Counted from the first letter of the stretch, positions 1-8,788 are shown. The stretch is 64,000 nucleotides of DNA from Pseudomonas neustonica (GCF_003797945.1 NZ_RKKU01000001.1:62001-126000), one strand, 5' to 3'. The notes: generated by a model from the sequence alone, not told the origin. Made by a program: numbers and translations.

Positions 1-270
1 TTCAACTTGCCTCTGTCACACGGTAATCAGTTAATTGAACAGGTTTTTTCCTCGCTACCGACCGAATACGCTATTTATCGCACCCGCTTTGAAGGCCAGC
101 GGACGTTGTCTGTTTTCAGGCGTTGTTATCGTGCCGGCGAACTTAATAACGCAGATCTTCTGTTCAGAAAGGCATGGCGTTTATCTTGGCAGCAAGCATG
201 TCGCTGGAGCTACCTTTCCAAGTGGCTCCGGTTGCGCCTCTCCTTGGCATATACAGGCGAGCGGAGTTGA
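1..270 (+). CDS. C-terminal end of an unidentified protein (truncated by window edge)
   Basis: The frame is open from the first base to a TGA at 268-270, so this is the last 89 codons of a gene that starts upstream of the window. The residues visible are rich in Arg, Trp and Leu, with a basic, amphipathic C-terminus. No motif lets me name a family. The next gene starts at the base after this stop, so the two are probably cotranscribed. Membership of the surface-glycan region is inferred from position only. Confidence 0.55.
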   Translation, partial: FNLPLSHGNQLIEQVFSSLPTEYAIYRTRFEGQRTLSVFRRCYRAGELNNADLLFRKAWRLSWQQACRWSYLSKWLRLRLSLAYTGERS

Positions 271-1437
271 ATGATGCAGCAAAACATTGCAACTGAGCCG
301 TTTGTTAAATGCACGGTAGCAACAGAGGCGGGTATTGGCAGAGTTGAGTACCAAATTGAAATTGCCGATAAAGTTTATCGAGTCTTTTTTGATTCACCTC
401 GCGCACCATTGAGTGGGAGTGTTGAGGCGGCGGTCTGTATGTCTGTTTTGGGCGCTATGCGTCAAGGCTTGCAGATCGTGATTGACGATCCTGTTTCACG
501 TACATTTCTGATTAATCAGCAGCAACTGGTTAGTATTTTTACTGGTTGGTTTACGCAGTACAAGCGGCCGGAATGGAACGCAAAATTAATCCGCAAAGCT
601 CACGCAAGCGGAGCTACTCGTGTAGGTAGCTTTTTCACTGGAGGCGTAGATTCCTTCTACACCTTTTTGAAAAACAAGTCTGACATTACCGATCTGATCT
701 ATGTTCACGGCTACGATGTGCGTCTAGAAGATACGCAGAAGCGACTTGCCATATCGGCCATGGGTGCAGCGGTAGAGCGCGAAACAGGTGTGCGCTTCAT
801 TGAAATTGAAACCAATGCAGTAAGGTTGTTTAAAGATTACGGCAAGTGGGGTTTGCACGGGCACGGATACGGGCTCGGCACTATTGTGCGGTTACTTGAA
901 GGCTATCTTGAACGAATCTATATCCCGTCCTCGTTTGCCGAAGCAGAATTGATGCCTTGGGCGTCCCACCCCGCCACTGACGTTCTTTTTTCGGATGAGG
1001 CAATCACGGTTATTCATGATGGGTGCGAAGCTGCGCGCACGCAGAAACTTCAGTCAATTGCCAATAGTGCGATGGCACTGCAGCATCTAAGGGTCTGTTG
1101 GGAAAAGCTTGAAGGGGCATATAACTGCGGTCGATGTGAGAAATGCTTACGAACTATGACGACGCTTTACGGGCTGGGGCTTTTATCCAAGGCTACTACC
1201 TTCCCGGAAGTCCTTTCTGTCTCTGCCATTCGTGGCTTACTTTTAGATAGTGAATCTGCTCGCACCTTTGCTGCTGAGAATATTCGTTTTTTGGATGATA
1301 TGGGGTTTCGCGAAGATCCAGTTCGTGCAGCCTGGATACATGCTGCCAATCGACCCGCCTGGAAGCTCGCACTTATCCGTCGCTCACGCCGTACTTGGAA
1401 AAAGTTCTTGAGGCAGTGGAAAAAAATAACAACCTAA
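271..1437 (+). CDS. QueC-like PP-loop ATPase in a surface-glycan cluster
   Basis: The 388-residue protein carries a PP-loop, FTGGVDS at about residues 122-128, the adenylating motif of the N-type ATP pyrophosphatase superfamily (QueC, asparagine synthetase, argininosuccinate synthase). Near residues 276-292 it has Cys-x9-Cys-Gly-x-Cys-x2-Cys followed by Leu-Arg, laid out like the zinc site of QueC (7-cyano-7-deazaguanine synthase). The first 115 residues do not resemble QueC. The setting, next to a pyruvyltransferase-like and a Mur-ligase-like gene and far from other queuosine biosynthesis genes, argues against tRNA modification and for ATP-dependent activation of a carboxylate or amide in glycan decoration (inference). 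GGAG at 263-266 is better spaced for ATG 274 than for ATG 271, so the start may be three bases later. The substrate is unknown. Confidence 0.7.
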   Translation: MMQQNIATEPFVKCTVATEAGIGRVEYQIEIADKVYRVFFDSPRAPLSGSVEAAVCMSVLGAMRQGLQIVIDDPVSRTFLINQQQLVSIFTGWFTQYKRPEWNAKLIRKAHASGATRVGSFFTGGVDSFYTFLKNKSDITDLIYVHGYDVRLEDTQKRLAISAMGAAVERETGVRFIEIETNAVRLFKDYGKWGLHGHGYGLGTIVRLLEGYLERIYIPSSFAEAELMPWASHPATDVLFSDEAITVIHDGCEAARTQKLQSIANSAMALQHLRVCWEKLEGAYNCGRCEKCLRTMTTLYGLGLLSKATTFPEVLSVSAIRGLLLDSESARTFAAENIRFLDDMGFREDPVRAAWIHAANRPAWKLALIRRSRRTWKKFLRQWKKITT

Positions 1438-1458
1438 TTTGATCTTGAGAGGTTTTTT

Positions 1459-2370
1459 GTGGATATGCGAGTTCTGGAGTTTACCAGTCCGGTATTTCAG
1501 CGTTTTTTCAACCTAGGGGATGATATTCAAACGCTCGCCATGAGCCGCTTGCTCCCGCATGTTGATGGTCACGTTTGTCGCGAAGCCTTGAGTTTAGTGG
1601 ATTCTGAATGCGTGGTTCCGATCAACGGGTTTTTCATGAATACTGAAAACTGGCCGCCTTCGCCCAAAGTGAAACCGGTTTTTTTTGCTTTTCATGTGCG
1701 TCCTGAGTCTGTTGGTATAATTTTCTCGACTGAAGGCGTTGCTTATCTTAAACGCTGGCAGCCTATTGGTTGCAGGGATTTGGGTACGCTTGAACTGATG
1801 CGTAATCATGGTATAGAGGCATACTATAGTCGGTGCGTTACCTTGACTCTGCCGCGTCGTCAGAGTGCTCCTGCAAAGGGAGAGGTTTTTCTGGTAGGAA
1901 TTAGTGCTACTGCTCGGCAAGCGATTCCTGCCGACCTCAGGAAGCAGGCCGTTACTGTCGATCAAGCTAAAGTCAGGCTGCCTATCAATAATACCGCTAT
2001 TAAGCTTGCGCTCGCAGAAGAGTTGCTGGTGCAGTATCGAGACCGTGCCCGCCTGGTCATTACCTCAAAAATACACTGCGCCTTACCCTGCATCGCGATG
2101 GGTATACCTGTTGTTTTTCTATATGACAACGCAAAGCAGCAGGACTACCGCGTTAGTCTTATTAAGGATCTGGTTGGCATCAACTATATTTATGAGCGGG
2201 GTTTATTTGCTCGCTTTTTGAATCGCTGGCGCTCACGCAGTATTGACTGGTCGCCCGCCAGTCTAGACATTGAGCAGATGAAAATCAGCATACGCGAGCA
2301 GTTCTCTAGTGCGCTGCAGCGCGTGGTGTCACTCAGCAAAAATGCAGTTAATGCCAATGAAATTCATTAA
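1459..2370 (+). CDS. Polysaccharide pyruvyltransferase family protein
   Basis: The protein of about 303 residues has the hallmarks of the PS_pyruv_trans (CsaB/WcaK) family: an N-terminal NLGDD motif near residue 18 and a C-terminal KIHCALPCIAMGIPVVFL block near residues 200-218, matching the family's S-x-R/K-x-H ...G.P...I signature. Members transfer pyruvyl from phosphoenolpyruvate to sugars of capsule, colanic acid or secondary cell-wall polymers, on the cytoplasmic side. GAGAGG at 447-452 of the second kilobase (1447-1452) is well spaced for the GTG at 1459; an in-frame ATG lies at 1465. The 3' end overlaps the start of the Mur-ligase-like gene, which suggests translational coupling. At just over 300 residues it is at the short end of the family. 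The acceptor sugar cannot be deduced. Confidence 0.72.
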   Translation: MDMRVLEFTSPVFQRFFNLGDDIQTLAMSRLLPHVDGHVCREALSLVDSECVVPINGFFMNTENWPPSPKVKPVFFAFHVRPESVGIIFSTEGVAYLKRWQPIGCRDLGTLELMRNHGIEAYYSRCVTLTLPRRQSAPAKGEVFLVGISATARQAIPADLRKQAVTVDQAKVRLPINNTAIKLALAEELLVQYRDRARLVITSKIHCALPCIAMGIPVVFLYDNAKQQDYRVSLIKDLVGINYIYERGLFARFLNRWRSRSIDWSPASLDIEQMKISIREQFSSALQRVVSLSKNAVNANEIH

Positions 2371-3667
2371 AGAGCGCGTGATTGGCAAGCTGGGGTTTAT
2401 GCTTTGTCAGAGACGAAAACCCTCCCGCGAAGAGCTGGATTTCTGGCTTGGTTCGCGTGCTCGTCGACGCCTTGGCAACAGTCGCTTTATAGGTGTGACT
2501 GGTAGCGCGGGCAAGTCGACCTGCAGTTCATTACTGCACCACCTGCTCAGTGAGCGTTATATCGTTGCCGCTTCCTTGATCGAGAATACGCCACGAGTGC
2601 TCGCGAGGCGACTGTGCCAAGTTGAGCGTAAAGATGCATTTGTGGTCATGGAAATGAGTGGTCATGAGGCGGGGGTGCTGGATCGCTCATGTGCTCTGGT
2701 GCAGCCGGAAATGGGTATTGTCATCTCTGTGAGCAATGACCATTACGCTAACTTTAGGGGCATAGATAACGTAATTAAAGAAAAAAGCACCCTGGTTAGC
2801 ACAGTGGCGGCGAGCGGCCGCGTATTTATCAATTCTGATGACCCTGCGGTGCTTGGTATGGCGCCATTGGCGCAGGCGAAAGTAATTACATTTGGCTGCA
2901 GTCAGGGCAGTGATTATCAGGCGCAGCGGGTACGCCTTGATGATGACGGAAATCTCTGCTTCGATTGTTGTTACAAGTCAGAATTGGTTAGTTTCAAGCT
3001 GGCTTTGTTTGGTCTACATTTTTTGCCAAGTGCGCTGGCGGCGATAGCTTGCGCAAATCAATGCGGTATCCCTCTTGAGGTTTTGAAGTCCCAAGCAGAA
3101 AGTTATACGTCGTTGCCCGGTCGGTGTGATTTATATCAGCTAATGGATGGTCGCACGGTCATCTGTGACACGGTAAAGGCGCCTTATAGCACTCTTGGTC
3201 TTGCTATAGGTGCTTTGGACGCATTTCCTCGCAGTCGTCCGCGTCGCATAGTGTTAGGTAACATATCTGATTACCCAGGCGCGTTCGGGCCCAAGTTGCG
3301 GCGTATAGCCGTCCAGGCTTTGGCTGTTGCTGATCAGCTGATTTTGCATCGACCACCGGGGGATGTAGACCGGCTTATCGCAAAGCACGGAAGCGACAAA
3401 GTCAAAGTGTTTGATCGAGTCAGCGACATTCAAGAATTTCTTGGAGAAAACGGTACCCCTAATGACGTGCTGTTATTGAAAGGCTCATCAGTTAACCACC
3501 TCGAAAGCCTACTTCTGCCCTGGCTGGGCAGAGCGCCTTGTGATCGCGAGCCCTGTGGTTTCAAGCACAGCTGCTTCAGTTGCCAATATGGATTCCTGAT
3601 GCCCGGGGGCAGAGATTTTCTGAAATACCACGAGTATAAAAACGGCTTAGTCAGAAAGGTTATTTAG
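2342..3667 (+). CDS. Mur-ligase-family amide ligase lacking the UDP-binding domain
   Basis: The sequence shows the Mur ligase central-domain motifs in order: P-loop GVTGSAGKST (about residues 51-60), an acidic MEMSGHEAG block, the SNDHYANF/EKS region corresponding to the metal and carbamyl-lysine site, NSDDPAV, and a DTVKAPYSTL block where MurF has DxYNANP. The P-loop lies only about 50 residues from the N-terminus, so the UDP-MurNAc-binding domain 1 of MurC-F is absent. This layout recalls CapB, the poly-gamma-glutamate ligase. Four cysteines cluster near the C-terminus (C-x4-C-x5-C-x2-C), unusual for the family. The expected reaction is ATP-dependent formation of an amide via an acyl phosphate; the substrate is unknown. 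In-frame starts at 2342, 2351 and 2357 all overlap the upstream gene, none has a strong Shine-Dalgarno, and 2342 is the earliest reasonable choice. Confidence 0.68.
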   Translation: MQLMPMKFIKERVIGKLGFMLCQRRKPSREELDFWLGSRARRRLGNSRFIGVTGSAGKSTCSSLLHHLLSERYIVAASLIENTPRVLARRLCQVERKDAFVVMEMSGHEAGVLDRSCALVQPEMGIVISVSNDHYANFRGIDNVIKEKSTLVSTVAASGRVFINSDDPAVLGMAPLAQAKVITFGCSQGSDYQAQRVRLDDDGNLCFDCCYKSELVSFKLALFGLHFLPSALAAIACANQCGIPLEVLKSQAESYTSLPGRCDLYQLMDGRTVICDTVKAPYSTLGLAIGALDAFPRSRPRRIVLGNISDYPGAFGPKLRRIAVQALAVADQLILHRPPGDVDRLIAKHGSDKVKVFDRVSDIQEFLGENGTPNDVLLLKGSSVNHLESLLLPWLGRAPCDREPCGFKHSCFSCQYGFLMPGGRDFLKYHEYKNGLVRKVI

Positions 3668-3759
3668 CTCAAGGCAAATTGAGGGGCATGATCTGCTTCA
3701 TTTGAGTGCGGCAGAGTGTAAAATCAATCCTTTCGCATACTGACTCAAGAGGCAACCCT

Positions 3760-5514
3760 GTGGCATTGACGATCCTTGGACTTTCCGGCGCGCTGAGTCA
3801 TGACCCCTCCGCTGCGCTATACATAGACGGCAAACTGATCGCAGCGGTTGAGGAGGAGCGCTTTGTTCGCGATAAGCACGCGAAAAATCGCATGCCTTAC
3901 GAGTCGGCAAAATTTTGTCTGGAGCAGGCGGGTATCAAGCCGGCTGATGTTGATATTGTCACCATTCCGTTTGCCCCCATCAGTTTATTTGGCAGCAAGG
4001 CGCGCTGGCATTACGCCAAGCGTTACTGGTACGCGCCGGACCGCTCTCTGGATGCGTTACTGACGGGTAACCGCCGCTTCAAACGTTATCGCAACAAGAT
4101 TCTGTGGTGCCTGGAGCAGCTGGGGTTTGATGCCAAGAAAGTACGTTTGGAGCCGGTTGAGCACCATCTGGCTCACGCCTCCAGCGCCTACCACTGCTCG
4201 GGCTTTACCGAGAAGACCGCGATCATGGGCATCGACGGCAAGGGTGAGTACGCGACTACCTTTTTTGGTTATGGGGAGAACGGCAAGATCCACAAGATCA
4301 AAGAGTTTTATGATCCGGATTCCTTGGGCGGTCTCTACGGTGCGTTAACCGAGTTTCTTGGTTTTGAAATGCTCGATGGTGAGTTCAAGGTCATGGGCAT
4401 GGCGCCCTATGGCGATGCCAGCAAATACGACTTTTCACGCCTAGCCAAGTTTGAAAATGGTGAGCTGATCATCAACACCGACTACGCCAACGTGATTGGC
4501 TTTCGTCGCTACAAGGACAAAGGTAAGGGATACTACTTCTCGCCCAAGTTGATCGAGTGGTTGGGGCCCAAGCGTGAGGGTGATATCGCCGATGATCCTT
4601 ACGTTCACTATGCCGCCAGCATGCAAGCTCTGTTCGAGAAGCTGGCGCTGGAAATGATGGACTACTATCTCGGCGACATTCTGCGTGAAACCGGGCGCCT
4701 GGCGTTCGCGGGCGGCTGCGCACTAAACGTTAAACTGAATCAGCGGATTATTGCTCGCCCCGAGGTCAAGGAGCTGTTTGTGCAGCCTGCCTCTGGTGAT
4801 GCGGGCACCGCGGTTGGTGCTGCTTCCTATATCTCGGTGAAGAATGGCGTGCCGGTGGAAAAGATGGAGCACGTCTATCTCGGCCCTGCATACAGCAACG
4901 AAGACATCATCGCTGCCTGCGCGCGGCATCCCAACTCGCCGCAGTGGGAAAAAATCGATGACGTTCCGCAGGAAATCGCCAAAGTGCTGGTGGAGGGTAA
5001 TCCCGTCGCTTGGTTCCAGGGGCGTATGGAGTTTGGTCCGCGTGCACTGGGTGGCCGCTCAATCATCGGTTGCCCAAGCGTTAAAGGCGTTGCCGACCGC
5101 ATCAATGAGCAGATCAAGTTCCGTGAGCGCTGGCGCCCATTTTGCCCGTCTATGCTCGATACCGTCGCTGACAAGATGCTCGGGGTGGATCACCCGTCAC
5201 CTTTCATGACTTTCACCTTTGACGTTAACGATGAGTGGAAGAACAGAGTTCATGAAGTGGTACACGAGGACGGAACGGCACGAGCACAGGTACTCAAGCG
5301 CGAATACAATCCGCGCTACTACGACCTAATGAAAGAACTGGAAGTCATGACCGGTAACGGTGTGGTGCTGAATACGTCGCTTAATCGTCGCGGGGAGCCT
5401 ATGGTGTGCTCGCCGACTGATGCACTGGATATGTTCTACGGATCGGATCTGCAGTTCTTGATCATGGAAGATATTCTGGTGGTCAAGAAAGAGCCCAAAC
5501 AAAACGATGTCTGA
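3760..5514 (+). CDS. wapO: LPS-core carbamoyltransferase (NodU/CmcH family, WapO-like)
   Basis: The 584-residue protein belongs to the NodU/CmcH/TobZ O-carbamoyltransferases. It has an N-terminal Kae1-like ASKHA fold with the EHHLAHASSAY metal/nucleotide motif, a GIDGKGEYATT loop, and a C-terminal domain with EFGPRALGGRSI and NTSLNRRGEPM. These enzymes move a carbamoyl group from carbamoyl phosphate to a hydroxyl through a carbamoyl-adenylate. In Pseudomonas the close relative next to wapH (PA5005) carbamoylates an LPS inner-core heptose, and this sequence reads as very similar from memory. The GTG start at 3760 is chosen because AAGAGG lies just upstream (about 3748-3753) and the protein then begins V-ALTILGLSGALSHD as in relatives; the frame stays open upstream to an ATG at 3706. 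It overlaps the next gene by 8 bases. A decayed second copy of its 3' end lies at 15682-15882. Confidence 0.85.
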   Translation: MALTILGLSGALSHDPSAALYIDGKLIAAVEEERFVRDKHAKNRMPYESAKFCLEQAGIKPADVDIVTIPFAPISLFGSKARWHYAKRYWYAPDRSLDALLTGNRRFKRYRNKILWCLEQLGFDAKKVRLEPVEHHLAHASSAYHCSGFTEKTAIMGIDGKGEYATTFFGYGENGKIHKIKEFYDPDSLGGLYGALTEFLGFEMLDGEFKVMGMAPYGDASKYDFSRLAKFENGELIINTDYANVIGFRRYKDKGKGYYFSPKLIEWLGPKREGDIADDPYVHYAASMQALFEKLALEMMDYYLGDILRETGRLAFAGGCALNVKLNQRIIARPEVKELFVQPASGDAGTAVGAASYISVKNGVPVEKMEHVYLGPAYSNEDIIAACARHPNSPQWEKIDDVPQEIAKVLVEGNPVAWFQGRMEFGPRALGGRSIIGCPSVKGVADRINEQIKFRERWRPFCPSMLDTVADKMLGVDHPSPFMTFTFDVNDEWKNRVHEVVHEDGTARAQVLKREYNPRYYDLMKELEVMTGNGVVLNTSLNRRGEPMVCSPTDALDMFYGSDLQFLIMEDILVVKKEPKQNDV

Positions 5515-6607
5515 TCCAAGTATTGTCTATTTTTCCAAGATGTTTCAGGCGGTGCCGCCGCTTGCGCAAGTAGCTCGGCAGCTGCCGGGTGCGTTTGTCA
5601 GCAGCCGGCGCAGTACTCTGCGGGCGGCACGTGCTCACTACCCTGAGCTATTAACCGCGCGTTACTCTCGCTACTTTGGTGCTCTTTCCAAGGGGAATCG
5701 ACTGCTGGACGGTGCCGATGTCATAGTTACAGGTTCGCCCTACAAAAACTTTTTGCAGCCTTATAGCGCAAAAAAATGCACAGTTTTTCACGGCACTTAC
5801 ATGATGCTCAGCCAGCACGCGCTAGAACAAAATGCGCATTTCGACTTGCTTTGCGTTACAGGGCCGCGGATGAAAACTATGATCGAGCGCTTTTCGCTCG
5901 GCATGAACCTGCGCACTGTTGATACCGGTTTTCTGCCTTTTTGTGAATACCCCGAACGGAGCGCTATTCAGCGCGGACAGGTGTTGAGAGGACTGGGCCT
6001 AGGTGTCGACAAGCAGACTGTGCTTTACACATCCAGCCGTCGCGGATTTGGTTCGTGGCAGCGTGCAGCGGAGCAGTTATTGAAATCGGCTCCGGCTCAC
6101 TTCAATGTCATTTTGCGCCCACATCCAAGCCAAGCGCTTACCTCCAGGCGGCGTGATCGCGAGAGTTTTCGGCATATCCAGCAACTGATGACGCGGCGTG
6201 GCAATGCTTTCCTTGACCTCAGCTCGAGGGCCTTGTCTGAGGTTCTGTCGGTGGCGGACCTGGTGGTTTCAGACGCCAACTCTCCCAGTGAGGAGGCGCT
6301 TTTTTATGATATTCCGCAGCTATTTATTGAAACGCCAGAGTGCTCCAGAAACATTATCCAGGAAATCGGGACTAAGGAAGCTATGCATCCGGACGATCTG
6401 GGGCAGCTACTGACTCTATATGACTGTGGGCTGAACCTGACGATCAAAGATGCACCAGTAGCTTTTTCATCCATATTGGATAAGGCGATAGCGGACGCCC
6501 CTGTCTATGCACAACAGCGGCAGGCCTATTTTTCCTGGGTATTTGGCAGTCGTGACCGTACGGCTCACCAGCGTGTTGCCGAAGCCATAAAAACGTATCT
6601 GCTTTGA
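5507..6607 (+). CDS. CDP-glycerol glycerophosphotransferase-like GT-B transferase
   Basis: The 366-residue protein has the second-domain pattern of the CDP-glycerol glycerophosphotransferase (TagB/TagF) superfamily: VFHGTY at about 93-98, LRPHPS at 203-208, and SDANSPSEEALF at 255-266. These motifs form the nucleotide-phosphate-binding GT-B domain. Real teichoic acid polymerases act on CDP-glycerol or CDP-ribitol, but related folds also occur in capsule glycosyltransferases that use CMP-activated acidic sugars. As no CDP-glycerol synthesis gene is visible and a CMP-pseudaminic acid pathway starts 17 bases downstream, this may be the pseudaminyltransferase (inference only). The ATG lies within the last codons of the carbamoyltransferase gene (8-base overlap). 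No signal peptide or membrane segment is apparent, so it should act at the cytoplasmic face. Confidence 0.65.
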   Translation: MSDPSIVYFSKMFQAVPPLAQVARQLPGAFVSSRRSTLRAARAHYPELLTARYSRYFGALSKGNRLLDGADVIVTGSPYKNFLQPYSAKKCTVFHGTYMMLSQHALEQNAHFDLLCVTGPRMKTMIERFSLGMNLRTVDTGFLPFCEYPERSAIQRGQVLRGLGLGVDKQTVLYTSSRRGFGSWQRAAEQLLKSAPAHFNVILRPHPSQALTSRRRDRESFRHIQQLMTRRGNAFLDLSSRALSEVLSVADLVVSDANSPSEEALFYDIPQLFIETPECSRNIIQEIGTKEAMHPDDLGQLLTLYDCGLNLTIKDAPVAFSSILDKAIADAPVYAQQRQAYFSWVFGSRDRTAHQRVAEAIKTYLL

Positions 6608-6623
6608 AATAGAGGGCTGTCCT

Positions 6624-7622
6624 ATGCTCAGTAATAAAACGATTCTAATCACCGGTGGTACTGGTTCCTTCGGTAATACCTTCGTCCCGATGACGTTGGC
6701 CAAATATAACCCAAAGAAAATCATCATCTTCTCGCGCGATGAGATGAAGCAGTGGGATATGGCGAAAAAGTTTGAAAGTGATCCTCGGATCCGCTTCTTT
6801 ATTGGTGATGTGCGTGATAAGGAACGTCTGTACCGAGCCTTGGATGGTGTCGATTACGTTGTGCATGCCGCCGCGACCAAGATTGTACCAACTGCTGAGT
6901 ACAACCCTTTCGAATGCATCAAGACCAATGTGCTGGGCGCGATGAACCTGATCGATGCTTGTATCGATAAAGGAGTGAAAGGTGTGGTGGCACTGTCTAC
7001 CGATAAGGCTAGCAGCCCGATCAATCTGTACGGTGCCACTAAGCTGACCTCCGACAAGCTGTTTGTCTCTGGTAATGCCTACTCCGGCGAACACGGTACG
7101 TGCTTTTCAGTGGTTCGCTACGGCAATGTGATGGGCTCGCGCGGCTCGGTAATTCCTTTCTTCATGTCGATAAAGGACAAGGGCGTGCTGCCGATCACTG
7201 ATGAGCGGATGACTCGCTTTATGATCTCCTTGGAGGAGGGCGTGGATCTGGTTTGGCACGCGTTTGAAGATATGGTTGGCGGCGAGATCTATGTGAAGAA
7301 GATTCCTTCCATGAAGGTGACCGATCTTGCGACTGTTGTCGCGCCTGAAGCCAAGCAAGAAATTATTGGTATTCGTCCTGGCGAGAAGTTACATGAGCAG
7401 ATGATCAGCGCCGAAGACGCCTATTACACTTACGAGTACCCAGAGCATTTCAAGATTCTGCCGGTCATCAATGATTGGAGCAATTCGCCAGAACGCATCA
7501 AGAACGGCAAGAGGGTTGCTGAAGGCTTTGTCTATTCAAGCGACAATAACAGCGAATGGATGAGCGGTGAGCAGCTGCAAAGCTGGATTGATGCCAATCG
7601 GGAAAAGATAGGGAGTATTTGA
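6624..7622 (+). CDS. pseB: UDP-N-acetylglucosamine 4,6-dehydratase (inverting)
   Basis: This is the first enzyme of pseudaminic acid synthesis: it dehydrates UDP-GlcNAc and epimerises C5, giving UDP-2-acetamido-2,6-dideoxy-beta-L-arabino-hexos-4-ulose. The 332-residue protein is an extended SDR with the NADP-binding GGTGSFG at residues 11-17 and the catalytic YGATK at 136-140, preceded by STDKASSPIN, all standard for PseB/FlaA1. Length matches the family. It starts 16 bases after the upstream transferase gene and ends 2 bases before pseC, which supports one operon. The related retaining dehydratases PglF/WbpM are far longer membrane proteins, so confusion is unlikely. Confidence 0.93.
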   Translation: MLSNKTILITGGTGSFGNTFVPMTLAKYNPKKIIIFSRDEMKQWDMAKKFESDPRIRFFIGDVRDKERLYRALDGVDYVVHAAATKIVPTAEYNPFECIKTNVLGAMNLIDACIDKGVKGVVALSTDKASSPINLYGATKLTSDKLFVSGNAYSGEHGTCFSVVRYGNVMGSRGSVIPFFMSIKDKGVLPITDERMTRFMISLEEGVDLVWHAFEDMVGGEIYVKKIPSMKVTDLATVVAPEAKQEIIGIRPGEKLHEQMISAEDAYYTYEYPEHFKILPVINDWSNSPERIKNGKRVAEGFVYSSDNNSEWMSGEQLQSWIDANREKIGSI

Positions 7623-7624
7623 GC

Positions 7625-8785
7625 ATGATTCCCTACGGCAGACAGGATATTACTGAGGCGGATATCGAGGCGGTTGTGGCGGTACTGAAGTCTGACTTTC
7701 TGACTCAGGGGCCTGTGGTACCGCGTTTTGAGCAGAGTGTAGCAATGCATGTCGGTGCTCGGCATGCATTGGCCGTGAATAGTGCAACCTCCGCATTGCA
7801 TATAGCTTGTTTGGCGTTGGGTCTTGGAGCAGGTGATTGGTTGTGGACTACACCAGTTACTTTCGTTGCCTCGGCTAACTGCGGTTTGTATTGCGGCGCT
7901 CAAGTTGATTTCGTCGATATTGATCCTGAGACATACAACCTCTGTCCCAAAGCGCTGCAGGCCAGACTTGAACTGGCTGAACAGCAGGGGTGTTTGCCCA
8001 AGGTGCTGGTAGCTGTTCACCTGTGTGGCCAGCCTTGTGATATGGCTTCTATTCATACGCTTGCTCAGCGCTATGGTTTTAAAATCATAGAAGATGCTTC
8101 CCATGCGATTGGTGGTAAATACCGGGGCGAATTCATTGGTAGTGGACGTTATAGTGATATCACGGTGTTCAGCTTTCACCCGGTCAAGATCATTACCACT
8201 GGCGAAGGTGGCATGGCACTAACCAATGATGGCGAGCTAGCCAACCGTATGGCCTTGCTGCGAAGTCATGGTATTACCCGCGATCAAGACTTGATGACTC
8301 ATGAACCGGACGGCCCGTGGTACTACCAGCAGGTTGATCTGGGTTTTAACTATCGGATGACCGAGCTACAGGCGGCCTTGGGCGTTAGCCAGATGGAACG
8401 ATTGGATCAGTTCGTTTCAAGGCGCCACCAGTTGGCCCGCCGCTATGACGAGCTACTGACTGAGTTGCCAGTTGTTACGCCTTCGCAGCACGCAGACAGC
8501 TACTCTGGTCTGCACCTGTATGTGATTCGTCTGCAATTGGATAAAATTGGCAAGAGCCACGGGGAGGTCTTTGAAGCACTGCGCGAGTTAGGCATCGGTG
8601 TGAACTTGCACTACATCCCGGTGCATACTCAGCCTTACTATCAAAAAATGGGCTTCAAGGTCGGCGACTACCCGCAGGCAGAGCAGTACTATGCTGAAGC
8701 CATCAGTCTGCCGATCTTCCAAACCATGACGGATATGCAGCAAGATGCTGTGTTTCAAGCTCTAAAAGTAGCGATAGGAGTATGA
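7625..8785 (+). CDS. pseC: UDP-4-amino-4,6-dideoxy-N-acetyl-beta-L-altrosamine transaminase
   Basis: PseC is a PLP-dependent aminotransferase (DegT/DnrJ/EryC1 family) that uses L-glutamate to aminate C4 of the PseB product. The protein starts MIPYGRQDIT, contains the EDASHAIGG block (about residues 157-165), and has the PLP lysine within SFHPVKIITTGEGG (about K188). The length of 386 residues is normal. An in-frame TTG lies 6 bases upstream, but ATG 7625 with GGGAG about ten bases before it gives the family's usual N-terminus. The operon position between pseB and an acyltransferase fits the pathway. Confidence 0.93.
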   Translation: MIPYGRQDITEADIEAVVAVLKSDFLTQGPVVPRFEQSVAMHVGARHALAVNSATSALHIACLALGLGAGDWLWTTPVTFVASANCGLYCGAQVDFVDIDPETYNLCPKALQARLELAEQQGCLPKVLVAVHLCGQPCDMASIHTLAQRYGFKIIEDASHAIGGKYRGEFIGSGRYSDITVFSFHPVKIITTGEGGMALTNDGELANRMALLRSHGITRDQDLMTHEPDGPWYYQQVDLGFNYRMTELQAALGVSQMERLDQFVSRRHQLARRYDELLTELPVVTPSQHADSYSGLHLYVIRLQLDKIGKSHGEVFEALRELGIGVNLHYIPVHTQPYYQKMGFKVGDYPQAEQYYAEAISLPIFQTMTDMQQDAVFQALKVAIGV

Positions 8786-8788
8786 TAG

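Noticed and set aside
271-1437. PP-loop protein considered as QueC of queuosine synthesis, linked to queG at 58386
   Set aside because: The N-terminal third is unlike QueC and the gene sits in a glycan operon 57 kb from queG; a queuosine role is not supported by context.
5507-6607. True teichoic acid glycerophosphotransferase
   Set aside because: Gram-negative LPS context, no CDP-glycerol synthesis gene, and neighbours make CMP-Pse; only the fold is shared.
7532-8179. Minus-strand open frame of 215 codons across pseB and pseC
   Set aside because: It is antisense to two certain genes and shows no recognisable domain.
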